64,000 bases of DNA from Streptomyces eurythermus. GTDB lineage: Bacteria; Actinomycetota; Actinomycetes; Streptomycetales; Streptomycetaceae. The stretch's first letter is position 1; each line of letters begins with the position of its first letter. Both the position numbers and the translations under genes were made by a program. The notes beneath the pieces were generated by a model. The model did not search any database. It was not told the origin of the DNA and worked only from the letters and a program-made list of their open reading frames with translations. Positions 8,672-16,096 of the stretch are shown here, piece by piece. The stretch is taken from NCBI RefSeq assembly GCF_014649115.1, contig NZ_BMSK01000012.1, positions 62,001 through 126,000 on the forward strand, written 5' to 3'.

Positions 8672-9310
8672 TCAGTTCCAGTCCGAGTACGAGGTGAAAC
8701 CACTCGCGTCGGCCAGCTGCTCACCGACCCCGGCGAGGTCCTCGGGCAGCAGGCTCCAGACGATGACGTCGGTGCGTACCCGGGCCCAGGTGCCGTCCTC
8801 GGTCCGGGCGCGGGCTATCCAGGCGTTGCGCAGCACGCCCTCGCTGATACAGCCGATCTTCTGGGCCACCTGCTGGGAGGCGGTGTTGCCGGCGGCGGTG
8901 CGCAGTTCCAGCCGCTCGAACTCCTGGTCGTGGAAGAGCCACTGGGCGATGGCTAGGGCGGATTCGGAGGCGTAGCCCTCGCCGCGTGCCCAGGGCGCGA
9001 TGACGTAGGCCAGTTCGCTGGAGCGCACCCGCCAGTCCGTGTTCTTCAGGTGGACGAGGCCGACGAGCCGCTGGGTGAGGAACTCGGTGACGGCGAGGAC
9101 GATGCCGCGGCCCTCGGTGCGCTCGCCGGGGGCGAGCCGGGTGATCCAGTGGCGGGCGTCGGCCTCGGTGTAGGGGTGGGGGACGCTGGTCCAGGCGACG
9201 ACCTGTTCGTCGTTCATCATCTCGGCCAGGGCGGGCACGTCGTCCTCGTCGAGGGGACGCAGCACCAACCGCTCCGTGCTGATGGAGATGTTGGGGAAGG
9301 TGCTCGTCAT
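8672..9310 (-). CDS. GNAT acetyltransferase, RimJ/RimL-like
   Basis: 212 residues. It begins ISTERLVLRPLDEDDVPALAEMM, typical of the RimJ/RimL/Acetyltransf_3 branch, and carries the acetyl-CoA loop region YVIAPWARGEGYASESALAIAQWLF and the later RLELRTAAGNTASQQVAQKIG signature. Members acetylate ribosomal protein N-termini, antibiotics or small amines; the substrate here is unknown. GGAG lies six bases before ATG 9310. It is flanked by its own terminator (8621-8641) and by the terminator of the methionine transporter operon, so it is a single-gene unit. Confidence 0.88.
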   Translation of the reverse strand: MTSTFPNISISTERLVLRPLDEDDVPALAEMMNDEQVVAWTSVPHPYTEADARHWITRLAPGERTEGRGIVLAVTEFLTQRLVGLVHLKNTDWRVRSSELAYVIAPWARGEGYASESALAIAQWLFHDQEFERLELRTAAGNTASQQVAQKIGCISEGVLRNAWIARARTEDGTWARVRTDVIVWSLLPEDLAGVGEQLADASGFTSYSDWN

Positions 9311-9409
9311 GCGCCGCTCCGTAACCTTCGGAAGTTCCTCGGAAGACCGTCAGGGCCGTCAGGTCCGCTGAACTGCCCAGCATGCAGCATGAAACCACCG
9401 AAGCGCACG

Positions 9410-9444
9410 ACGGGGTCCGCTCCTCGCGAAGGAGGGGACCCCGT
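9410..9444 (-). terminator. Strong hairpin ending the metNIQQ operon
   Basis: Arms ACGGGGTCC and GGACCCCGT (nine perfect pairs), one G-G mismatch, then CTCCT/AGGAG (five pairs) around a CGCGA loop. It lies 28 bases past the stop of the last metQ gene. Confidence 0.8.
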
Positions 9445-9471
9445 GCGTCGCCGTATCCGGTGTGCGTGCCG

Positions 9472-10299
9472 TCAGCCGCCGGTCGCGGGCAGGACGGACC
9501 CGTGGTACTTGTCCTTGATGAACGCGCGGACCTCGGGTGAGACGAGCAGGCCGGCGAGCTTCTTCACCCGCGGGTCGTCCTCGTGGCCGCGTTTGACGGC
9601 GAGGAGGTTGGCGTAGGGGTTGTTCTTCGCCGACTCCAGCAGGATCGCGTCCTTGGTGGGGCTCAGGCCCGCGTCCTGGGCGTAGTTGTTGTTGACGACC
9701 GCGGCGTCCACGTCGTCCAGCGAGCGGGGCAGCTGGGCGGCCTCCAGCTCCCTGAACTTCAGGTGCCGGGGGTTGTCGGTGACGTCCCGTGGGGAGGCGT
9801 CGGTGCCGGCGCCCGCCTTGAGCTTGATGACACCGCCGGCGGCGAGCAGCTTCAGCGCGCGGCCCTCGTTGGTGATGTCGTTGGGTACGGCGACGGTGGC
9901 GCCGTCGGCGAGCCCGGTGATGTCCTTCACCCGGTGCGAGTAGACGCCCATGGGCGGCAGGTAGGGCTTGACGACCGGGACCAGGTCGGTGCCCTTGGAC
10001 TTGTTGAAGTCGTCCAGGTAGGGCTGGTTCTGGTAGAGGTTGGCGTCCAGCTCGCCCTCCTGGAGGGCGGTGTTGGGCAGGACGTAGTCGGTGAACTCCT
10101 TGATCTCCAGCTTCAGGCCGGCCTTGGCGGCGAGGTGGTCCCTGATGTAGGTGAGCACCTCGCCGGCCGGGACGGCGGTGGCGCCGACGACGAGGGTGTC
10201 GTCCTTGCCACCGCCCTTGCCGGAGTCCGTGCCGGAGCCGCAGGCGGTGAGGCCGAGGCCGAGGGCCAGGGTCACCACGGCGGCGACGGACGTGCGCAT
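9472..10299 (-). CDS. metQ: MetQ/NlpA-type methionine-binding lipoprotein (second copy)
   Basis: 275 residues. A lipoprotein signal peptide ends LGLTACGSG, with Cys as the lipidated residue. The mature part has the NlpA family blocks KEFTDYVLPN, LYQNQPYLDDFNK, YSHRVKD and VAVPNDITNEGRALKLLAAGG. It should bind methionine (possibly D-Met or Met oxides) outside the membrane and pass it to MetI/MetN. It lies 22 bases after a close paralogue and is the last gene of the operon. The two copies share long identical stretches but differ at several sites, which suggests a tandem duplication with possible change of ligand. Confidence 0.9.
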   Translation of the reverse strand: MRTSVAAVVTLALGLGLTACGSGTDSGKGGGKDDTLVVGATAVPAGEVLTYIRDHLAAKAGLKLEIKEFTDYVLPNTALQEGELDANLYQNQPYLDDFNKSKGTDLVPVVKPYLPPMGVYSHRVKDITGLADGATVAVPNDITNEGRALKLLAAGGVIKLKAGAGTDASPRDVTDNPRHLKFRELEAAQLPRSLDDVDAAVVNNNYAQDAGLSPTKDAILLESAKNNPYANLLAVKRGHEDDPRVKKLAGLLVSPEVRAFIKDKYHGSVLPATGG

Positions 10300-10321
10300 G
10301 GCGTCAGTCCCCCTCGGCGGC

Positions 10322-11152
10322 TCAGAACGACGGGATGACGGAGCCCTGGTACTTGTCCTCGATGAACTTCTTGACCTCGGGCGAGGTGAGGAGCTTGGCG
10401 AGCTTGGTCACCCGCGGGTCCTTCTCGTTGCCCTTCTTCACGGCGAGGAAGTTGCCGTAGGGGTTGTCCTTCGGGGACTCCAGGACGAGGGCGTCCTTGG
10501 CGGGCTTCAGGCCGGCGGAGATGGCGTAGTTGCCGTTGACCACGGCCGCGTCGACGTCGTCCAGGGAGCGCGGGGTCTGGGCCGCCTCGACCTCCTTGAA
10601 CTTGAGGTCCTTGGGGTTCTTGGTGATGTCCCGCGGGGTGGCCTCGTTGCCGACGCCGTCCTTGAGGGTGATCAGCCCGTTGGCGGCGAGCAGCTTCAGG
10701 GCGCGGGCCTCGTTGACGGCGTCGTTCGGGACGGCGACGGTCGCACCGCTCTTGAGGGCGTCGGCCTTCTTGACCTTGTGGGAGTACAGGCCGAGCGGTT
10801 CCAGGTGCACCGTGACGACGGGCACGATGTGGGTGCCGCGCTTGTTGTTGAAGTCGTCGAGGTACGGCTGGTTCTGGAAGTAGTTGGCGCCCACCGAGCC
10901 GTCCTCGGTCGCCGTGTTCGGCGTGATGTAGTCGGTGAACTCCTTGACCTCGAGGTCGAGGCCCGCCTTCTTCGCCAGCTTGTCCTTGACGAAGTTGAGG
11001 ATCTCGGCGTGCGGGGTGGGGCTCGCGGCGACGACCAGCGGGCCGCTGGAGTCGAGGGAGCCGGAGTCCTTGTCGGAGCCGCAGGCGGTCAGCCCGAGGG
11101 TGAGGGCCGAGGCGGCGAGGACGGCGGTGGTGAGCTTGGCGGTGTTACGCAC
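10322..11152 (-). CDS. metQ: MetQ/NlpA-type methionine-binding lipoprotein (first copy)
   Basis: 276 residues, GTG start at 11152 with AAGGAAAGG upstream. The lipobox is LGLTACGSD. The family blocks KEFTDYITPN, YFQNQPYLDDFNNK, YSHKVKK and VAVPNDAVNEARALKLLAANG match its neighbour at 9472-10299. It is the binding protein of the MetNI transporter and follows metI by 116 bases on the same strand. Compared with the second copy it is richer in Lys, so the two are clearly separate genes and not an assembly duplicate. Confidence 0.92.
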   Translation of the reverse strand: MRNTAKLTTAVLAASALTLGLTACGSDKDSGSLDSSGPLVVAASPTPHAEILNFVKDKLAKKAGLDLEVKEFTDYITPNTATEDGSVGANYFQNQPYLDDFNNKRGTHIVPVVTVHLEPLGLYSHKVKKADALKSGATVAVPNDAVNEARALKLLAANGLITLKDGVGNEATPRDITKNPKDLKFKEVEAAQTPRSLDDVDAAVVNGNYAISAGLKPAKDALVLESPKDNPYGNFLAVKKGNEKDPRVTKLAKLLTSPEVKKFIEDKYQGSVIPSF

Positions 11153-11268
11153 GAAAAGTGCCTTTCCTTAAGGGTGGTGCGACCCCGGGTACGAGCGACC
11201 GGGGAGCCTGGGGTGCCTTGCGCGACCTCGCTGGTCCAGCGCGTCACGCGACCGTGCTGGTCCGAGCG

Positions 11269-12006
11269 TCAGGCGACCTTGCTGATCTCGGCCGCCGCGG
11301 GCTCCTCGGCCTTCAGCAGGCGGAGCTTGGGGGCCGGACCGGAGCGGGCGCCGCGGCGGTGCAGGGAGCGGGCGGCGAAGTCGCCGGCGAACTGGATGAG
11401 GGAGATGACGACGGCGAGGATCGCCACCGTGATCCACATCAGTTCGGTCTCGAAGCGCTGGTAGCCGTAGCGGACGGCGAGGTCGCCGAGGCCGCCGCCG
11501 CCGACCGTGCCGGCCATGGCGGAGTAGCCGATGAGGGCGATGATCGTGGTGGTCGTGGAGGCGATCAGCGACGGCAGGGCCTCGGGGACGAGGACCTTGC
11601 GGACGATCGTCCAGGTGTTGCCGCCCATGGACTGCACGGCCTCGACGAGTCCCTGGTCGACTTCGCGCACGGCCGTCTCGACCAGGCGGGCGAAGAAGGG
11701 GATGCCGCCGATGGCGAGCGGCACGATGGCCGCGGTGGTGCCGATGGTGGTGCCGGTGACCCAGCGGGTGAAGGTCATCAGCGCGACCATCAGGATGATG
11801 AACGGCATGGAGCGGCCGATGTTCACGATCTGGCCGATCACCTTGTTGGCGAGGACGTTCTGCAGCAGGCCGCCCCGGTCGGTGAGGACCAGGAGGATGC
11901 CGAGCGGCAGGCCGGCGACGACGGCGATCACGGTGGACCAGAGCACCATGGTGAAGGTCTGGCTACACGCGTCCGACAGCAGCGGCTGCATCTCCGACCA
12001 GGTCAC
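11269..12006 (-). CDS. metI: Methionine ABC transporter permease
   Basis: 245 residues with five predicted membrane segments. The binding-protein-dependent permease signature runs from GLVEAVQSMGGNTW to VLVPEALPSLIASTTT (the EAA loop that touches the ATPase). The N-terminus MTWSEMQPLL and the middle segment RSMPFIILMVALMTFTRWVTGTTIG are typical of MetI. It overlaps the end of metN by four bases (ATGA), so translation is probably coupled. Confidence 0.94.
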   Translation of the reverse strand: MTWSEMQPLLSDACSQTFTMVLWSTVIAVVAGLPLGILLVLTDRGGLLQNVLANKVIGQIVNIGRSMPFIILMVALMTFTRWVTGTTIGTTAAIVPLAIGGIPFFARLVETAVREVDQGLVEAVQSMGGNTWTIVRKVLVPEALPSLIASTTTTIIALIGYSAMAGTVGGGGLGDLAVRYGYQRFETELMWITVAILAVVISLIQFAGDFAARSLHRRGARSGPAPKLRLLKAEEPAAAEISKVA

Positions 12007-13052
12007 TTGGCACCTTCCTTCACCAGCGGGGCGTCCTGGCCCACGACGTCGATCTGCAGGCCCTGTTCGCGCAGGAACCCGATCGGGACCACGTTGTCCT
12101 CGTAGCGGCCGGGCAGTTCGATGCGCATCCGGCCGACCTGGAGGCCGGCGACGGTGTCGATGGCGGCGCCGAGGATCGAGATGTCGATGTTGTAGGTGCG
12201 GGCGAGCTGGGAGACGACCGGCTGGGTGGCGCTCTCGCCGTGGAAGGTGACGTCGAGGACGGTCCGGTCGGCGCCGGTGGCCTCGCCGCCCACCGGGAAC
12301 AGCGCGGCGGCCAGCGTGGAGCCCGGGGTGGCGAGCAGTTCGCTGACGGTGCCGGACTCCACGATCCGGCCCCGCTCCATGAGGGCGGCGGAGTCGCAGA
12401 TCGACTTCACGACGTCCATCTCGTGGGTGATGAGCAGGACGGTCAGGCCCAGCTGCCGGTTCAGGTCGCGCAGCAGCTGGAGGATGGAGCGGGTGGTCTC
12501 CGGGTCCAGGGCGCTGGTGGCCTCGTCGGAGAGCAGCACCTTGGGGTCGCCCGCCAGGGCGCGGGCGATGCCGACGCGCTGCTTCTGGCCGCCGGAGAGC
12601 TGGGCGGGGTATGCCTTGGCCTTGTCGGCGAGGCCGACGAGGTCCAGCAGTTCCAGGGCCTTGCGGGAGCGCTCCTTGCCGGACTTGCCGAGGATCTCCA
12701 GCGGCAGCTCGACGTTGTCCTGGACGGTCCGCGAGGACAGCAGGTTGAAGTGCTGGAAGACCATGCCTATCCGGCTGCGGGCGCGGCGCAGTTCCCGGCC
12801 GGCCCGGGGGCCGCGCCCGGCGAGGGCGGTGAGGTCCTGCCCGGCGACGGTCACGGTGCCGGAGGTGGGGCGCTCCAGCAGGTTGACGCAGCGGATGAGG
12901 GAGGACTTGCCGGCGCCGGACTGGCCGATGACGCCGTAGACCTCGCCTTCGCGGACGTGCAGATCGACGCCGTCGAGGGCGGTGACCTCACGGCCGCGGG
13001 TGCGGTAGACCTTGGTCAGGCCCGAGGTGGTGATCACGTGGGTTTCCGTCAC
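12003..13052 (-). CDS. metN: Methionine ABC transporter ATP-binding protein
   Basis: About 349 residues from GTG 13052; an ATG at 13094 and a GTG at 13037 are other possible starts, none with a clear ribosome site. Walker A is GQSGAGKSSLIR, the signature LSGGQKQRVGIARAL, and Walker B VLLSDEATSALDP (Ser in place of the usual Cys/Ala before DEATSALDP is common in this family). The C-terminal ~75 residues form the NIL/ACT-like domain that senses methionine and inhibits transport. The first gene of metN-metI-metQ-metQ; preceded by a Met/Cys-rich leader ORF at 13200-13298. Confidence 0.93.
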   Translation of the reverse strand: MTETHVITTSGLTKVYRTRGREVTALDGVDLHVREGEVYGVIGQSGAGKSSLIRCVNLLERPTSGTVTVAGQDLTALAGRGPRAGRELRRARSRIGMVFQHFNLLSSRTVQDNVELPLEILGKSGKERSRKALELLDLVGLADKAKAYPAQLSGGQKQRVGIARALAGDPKVLLSDEATSALDPETTRSILQLLRDLNRQLGLTVLLITHEMDVVKSICDSAALMERGRIVESGTVSELLATPGSTLAAALFPVGGEATGADRTVLDVTFHGESATQPVVSQLARTYNIDISILGAAIDTVAGLQVGRMRIELPGRYEDNVVPIGFLREQGLQIDVVGQDAPLVKEGAK

Positions 13053-13199
13053 TGTCGAGTGCGCGGGCGTGGGTGTGCCCGGGCACGGGTGCATGCGGTT
13101 GCGGCATGGAGCGGGGGGTGCGTCTCGTACGGCCTACGGCGCACGGACATGCCACGGGTCTCGCTTCGGGGCGCGAGGCTCAGCTGATGCGGGGGCCCT
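13053..13199 (-). promoter_or_regulatory. metN leader between the short ORF and metN
   Basis: About 150 bases of untranslated leader. Immediately after the stop codon of the short Met/Cys ORF it holds a small hairpin (CTCGC/GCGAG around GCCCCGAA, near 13157-13174 on the minus strand). No match to SAM riboswitch cores was found by eye. It is the region where leader-peptide attenuation would act. Confidence 0.4.
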
Positions 13200-13298
13200 C
13201 TAGAAGGCGCACATTCGACACATCAGGCGACACATACAACGAGCACCGGGCGTCATGGTCGCCTCGGTCGCAAGGGTGCGGCAGCTCGTCGTGGTCAT
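13200..13298 (-). CDS. Putative Met/Cys leader peptide of the metNIQ operon
   Basis: A 32-codon ORF from ATG 13298 to TAG ending at 13200; an inner ATG at 13256 gives 18 residues and has GAGG five bases upstream. The last twelve residues are CMCRLMCRMCAF: four Cys and three Met in twelve codons, with three Cys encoded by TGT, an avoided codon in this genome. A -10-like TTTACT at 13310-13305 ends six bases before ATG 13298, so the message may be leaderless. Cys-rich leader ORFs are known attenuators in mycobacteria; here the mix of Met and Cys in front of a methionine transporter suggests that ribosome stalling on charged-tRNA shortage controls the operon. The peptide itself probably has no other job. 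Not verified experimentally. Confidence 0.6.
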   Translation of the reverse strand: MTTTSCRTLATEATMTPGARCMCRLMCRMCAF

Positions 13299-13337
13299 GC
13301 GCTCAGTAAACCAGACGGGCGGTCCCGGACGGTCGTC

Positions 13338-13358
13338 GCTGTCCGGATGGTGGACAGC
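13338..13358 (-). terminator. Hairpin after HAD phosphatase gene
   Basis: Perfect seven-base arms GCTGTCC and GGACAGC around a seven-base loop, 24 bases past the stop at 13382 and just before the met leader promoter region. Confidence 0.55.
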
Positions 13359-13381
13359 GGCGGACAGGGTGGGACGGGACC

Positions 13382-14032
13382 TCAGCCGTGGCGGGATATC
13401 GCCACACCCCGGTCGGTGACCAGTGCGGACAAGGCCGACAGGTCGTCGACCACCAGGTCGGCGTCCAGTTCGGCGGCCCGGTGGGTTGTGGCCAACGCCA
13501 CGGTGGTCATACCGGCCGCGCGGCCGGCCCGCAGTCCGGCGGGGGCGTCCTCGAAGACGACGCAGTGGGCGGGGTCCACGCCGAGCTGCCGGGCGGCCAG
13601 CAGATAGGGCTCGGGGTCGGGCTTGCCGCGGGTGACCTCGTCGGCCGAGACCAGGGCCTTCGGGGTGATACCGACGGCGCCCAGGCGGGCCTCGGCGAGA
13701 CGGCGGGTGGCGGAGGTGACCACGGCCCAGCGGTCCGACGGCAGGGCGGCCAGGAAGTCCCGGGTGCCGGGCAGCAGGCGCACACCCCCGTTCGGCACGT
13801 CCTCGACCTCCAGCTGCTCGACCCGGGCGACCGCCTCCGGGACCAGGTGCGCGGGCAGCAGGTCGGCGACGATCTCGGCGGCCGGGCGTCCGTGCAGTTC
13901 CACGCGGCCGAACTCCTCGGCGGTGATCCCGTACTCCCGGGCCCAGAGGGACCAGCAGCGCTCGACGGAGTCGAGGGAGGAGACGAGGGTGCCGTCGTTG
14001 TCGAACAGGAGGGCGTGGGCGTGGATCGTCAT
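13382..14032 (-). CDS. HAD-superfamily phosphatase (beta-phosphoglucomutase/sugar phosphatase type)
   Basis: 216 residues from ATG 14032. Motif I is LLFDNDGTLVSS with Asn in place of the more common second-position Met/Leu; the nucleophile Asp and the acid Asp are both present. Motif II is VVTSATRR, the motif III Lys is in TRGKPDPEPYLLAA, and motif IV is CVVFEDAPAGLRAGRAAG. An alpha-helical cap (about 15-85) marks subfamily IA. It probably dephosphorylates a small sugar phosphate. A longer frame upstream exists but would start within the divergent promoter region, so the ATG before the motif I strand was chosen. Confidence 0.88.
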   Translation of the reverse strand: MTIHAHALLFDNDGTLVSSLDSVERCWSLWAREYGITAEEFGRVELHGRPAAEIVADLLPAHLVPEAVARVEQLEVEDVPNGGVRLLPGTRDFLAALPSDRWAVVTSATRRLAEARLGAVGITPKALVSADEVTRGKPDPEPYLLAARQLGVDPAHCVVFEDAPAGLRAGRAAGMTTVALATTHRAAELDADLVVDDLSALSALVTDRGVAISRHG

Positions 14033-14101
14033 GGCCTTGACCCTACGGCGTTCGGCGGGGGCGGCGGCCCGGGCACGTTTCGGCCGTAATAAGGTCACGG
14101 C

Positions 14102-14461
14102 ATGCTCAACGCCCTGATGCTGGTGACCGGGGTCGCCGCGCTCCTGCTCGCCGCCTGGTGCGGCTGGGCCGCCTACCGCGACCAGCCGACGAAGGACTGG
14201 CACTTCATCGGCATGGCCGTGGTGTCGGTGCTGGCCCTCGTGCAGCTGGGGGCCGGGATCACGCAGCTGGCGCGGGGCGGGAAGCCGGAACAGGGCACGA
14301 CGATCTTCGTGGCGTATCTGCTGGGCTCGTTCGCGTGCGTGCCGGCCGCCGGGTTCATGTCGCTGGCCGAGCGGACCCGCTGGGGCTCGGTGACGGTCGC
14401 CGCGGCCGGGGTGGTGCTGGCCGTCCTGGAAGTACGGCTCTACGACATCTGGGGAGGCTGA
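14102..14461 (+). CDS. Small four-helix membrane protein, unknown function
   Basis: 119 residues, nearly all in four predicted membrane helices (about 2-20, 37-58, 68-88 and 98-114). A -10-like TAATAA at 14087-14092 lies nine bases before the ATG, so the transcript has almost no leader. The next gene starts one base after this stop. I recognise no named family; the pair looks like conserved Streptomyces integral membrane proteins. Confidence 0.75.
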   Translation: MLNALMLVTGVAALLLAAWCGWAAYRDQPTKDWHFIGMAVVSVLALVQLGAGITQLARGGKPEQGTTIFVAYLLGSFACVPAAGFMSLAERTRWGSVTVAAAGVVLAVLEVRLYDIWGG

Positions 14462-14462
14462 G

Positions 14463-14882
14463 GTGACGGCGGTTCAGGACAAGCCGGCCCGGCTGATCAG
14501 CGGGCCGGGCATGCTGCTGGTCTGGTTCTACGGCGTGATGGTGGTCGGCGCGCTGTCGCGTTCCGTGTACCAGATCTCCACGGAGTTCGACCGGGCGCCG
14601 CTGGCGTACACGCTGTCGGCCGTGGCGGGTGTGGTGTACGCGTTCATCACGTACACGCTGGTGCGGGGCGGGGACAGGGCGCGCAGGGCGGCGCTGGTGT
14701 GCTGCGCCGCCGAGCTGGCGGGGGTGCTGATCGTCGGCACCTGGACGCTGGTGGAGCCGTCGGCGTTCCCGGACGCGACCGTGTGGTCCGAGTACGGGAT
14801 GGGGTACGTGTTCATCCCCGTGCTGCTGCCCCTGTCCGCGATGTACTGGCTGCGGAGGGCGCGGGAGCGGAGGGGCGCCTGA
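14463..14882 (+). CDS. Small membrane protein, unknown function
   Basis: 139 residues from a GTG one base past the previous stop, with GGGGAGG upstream inside the preceding gene. Four predicted helices (about 17-37, 47-70, 80-100 and 113-132) end in the basic tail RRARERRGA. The tight spacing implies coupled translation with 14102-14461 and a joint function. No enzymatic motif is visible. Confidence 0.75.
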   Translation: MTAVQDKPARLISGPGMLLVWFYGVMVVGALSRSVYQISTEFDRAPLAYTLSAVAGVVYAFITYTLVRGGDRARRAALVCCAAELAGVLIVGTWTLVEPSAFPDATVWSEYGMGYVFIPVLLPLSAMYWLRRARERRGA

Positions 14883-14892
14883 GCCGGCCGCG

Positions 14893-14951
14893 CGGGTGCG
14901 GGTCGTCCGTGGCTTGTCGCGCAGTTCCCCGCGCCCCTTCGGGGGCGCTTT
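14893..14951. repeat. Dispersed Streptomyces intergenic repeat, copy A, with terminator hairpin
   Basis: The segment runs from CGCGGGTGCGGGTCGTCCGTGG through GGCTTGTCGCGCAGTTCCCC to a hairpin GCGCCCC-TTCG-GGGGCGC (14931-14948) followed by TTTT. The same element occurs in reverse at ~30126-30185 and ~59320-59375. It separates the convergent genes ending at 14882 and 14955 and probably works as a two-way terminator. Confidence 0.75.
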
Positions 14952-14954
14952 TCG

Positions 14955-15452
14955 TCACGCCGTGGCGACGAAGGCGCCCGCTTCCTTTTCCAGGATGATC
15001 ATTTCCACGCCGTCGTCGCCCTTGGCCCGGCCCACCGTCTGGTAGCCCACCTTGCGGTACAGGCGGAGGTTGCCCTCGCTGCGGTGGCCGGTGTGGAGGC
15101 GGAAGCGGGTGGCGCCGTGCCGCTCGGCCAGTGCGTCCTCGGCCGCACGCAGCAGCCGGGCGCCGATGCCGTGGCCCTGGAGGCGGGGGTGGACGCAGAG
15201 CTTGGCGATGGCCGCCGCGCCGTCCTCGGTCACCTTGCCGCGCACCGAGCCGACGACCTCCTCGCCGAGCCGGGCGACGAAGACGCAGTCGCCGGCGACC
15301 TCCTGGCGGACGGAGTCCAGGGTCTGCACGAGCGGGTCGATGCGGTAGTTGCCGTACAGCGCGGCCTCGCTCTGGAAGCAGAGGTACTGGAGCCTGAAGA
15401 TCTGCTCCGCGTCCTGCTCGGTCGCCGCCGAGATGGTCACGCTCATGCCCAT
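14955..15452 (-). CDS. GNAT N-acetyltransferase
   Basis: About 165 residues from ATG 15452, which has GGGAGG nine bases upstream (ATG 15446 is also possible). Motif A is AIAKLCVHPRLQGHGIGARLLRAAE, the acetyl-CoA loop, followed by RFRLHTGHRSEGNLRLYRKVGYQTVGR, the usual beta-6/beta-7 block. It resembles general small-molecule acetyltransferases; the substrate cannot be told. Encoded on the minus strand just before the small sigma-like gene, with only 45 bases between them. Confidence 0.86.
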   Translation of the reverse strand: MGMSVTISAATEQDAEQIFRLQYLCFQSEAALYGNYRIDPLVQTLDSVRQEVAGDCVFVARLGEEVVGSVRGKVTEDGAAAIAKLCVHPRLQGHGIGARLLRAAEDALAERHGATRFRLHTGHRSEGNLRLYRKVGYQTVGRAKGDDGVEMIILEKEAGAFVATA

Positions 15453-15497
15453 GTGCGCACGCCTCCCGCTCACCTGATCACCTGTCGTCCCCCACTC

Positions 15498-16004
15498 CTA
15501 TCCCCGCGCTTCGCACGCCGCAACCTCCGGTGTGAGCAATCTCCGCAGACAACCAAGACATCTGGAACGTTCCGGTCCCAGACTGCCCTGTGAGATACCC
15601 AACTCGCCCGCGATTTCCCGGTAGGTGAGGTCCTTCGGCGAGAGCAGCGCCTCCATCAGGCGCGGGCAGCGTCCGGGCAGCCGGCGGACCGCCTGGCGCA
15701 GGGCGCGGTGGCGGGCGGCGGCCAGGGCGTGCTGTTCGGGCCCGGGGCAGAGGACGTCGGGGGGTTCGCCGTCGTACGGCCCCTCCCGCCAGGTGGCGTG
15801 CCGGGAGCGGCGGGCCTCGGCGCGGACGGCCTCGCGCAGCCAGCCGGGCGGGTCCGGCGGCGGCCCGTCGGTGCGCAGCCGCTCCAGCAGCCGGAGCCAG
15901 ACGGCCTGCTCCAGATCGCCCGGCTCGCTTCCGGAGGCATATGCCTCGGCGGATGCCTCGGCGGTCAGCAGCGGGCGCAGGGCGGCTACCAGGTCGTGGG
16001 TCAT
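15498..16004 (-). CDS. Small sigma-factor-like protein
   Basis: 168 residues from ATG 16004. Residues ~25-75 fit a degenerate region 2 (EPGDLEQAVWLRLLERL), and residues ~105-150 fit region 4 with a helix-turn-helix DLTYREIAGELGISQGSLGPERSRC. The tail has four Cys. This is the architecture of an ECF-like sigma factor, but region 2 is short and weakly conserved, so DNA-melting ability is uncertain. There is no anti-sigma gene beside it. It may be a regulator that keeps only the -35 recognition part. Confidence 0.75.
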   Translation of the reverse strand: MTHDLVAALRPLLTAEASAEAYASGSEPGDLEQAVWLRLLERLRTDGPPPDPPGWLREAVRAEARRSRHATWREGPYDGEPPDVLCPGPEQHALAAARHRALRQAVRRLPGRCPRLMEALLSPKDLTYREIAGELGISQGSLGPERSRCLGCLRRLLTPEVAACEARG

Positions 16005-16018
16005 ATGCGGAACGACGA

Positions 16019-16048
16019 GCCGCCCCGGCGGCGGGTTGCCGGGGCGGC
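16019..16048 (-). terminator. Perfect ten-base hairpin after glycerophosphodiesterase gene
   Basis: Arms GCCGCCCCGG and CCGGGGCGGC around a ten-base loop, 49 bases past the stop codon at 16097. Confidence 0.75.
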
Positions 16049-16096
16049 GCACACTCACCCCGAACGGGGGGACGGCCGGTGCGGTGGTTGACGGCG

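Noticed and set aside
13053..13310. SAM riboswitch upstream of metN
   Set aside because: No matching SAM-I or SAM-IV core was seen, and the Met/Cys ORF explains the region better.
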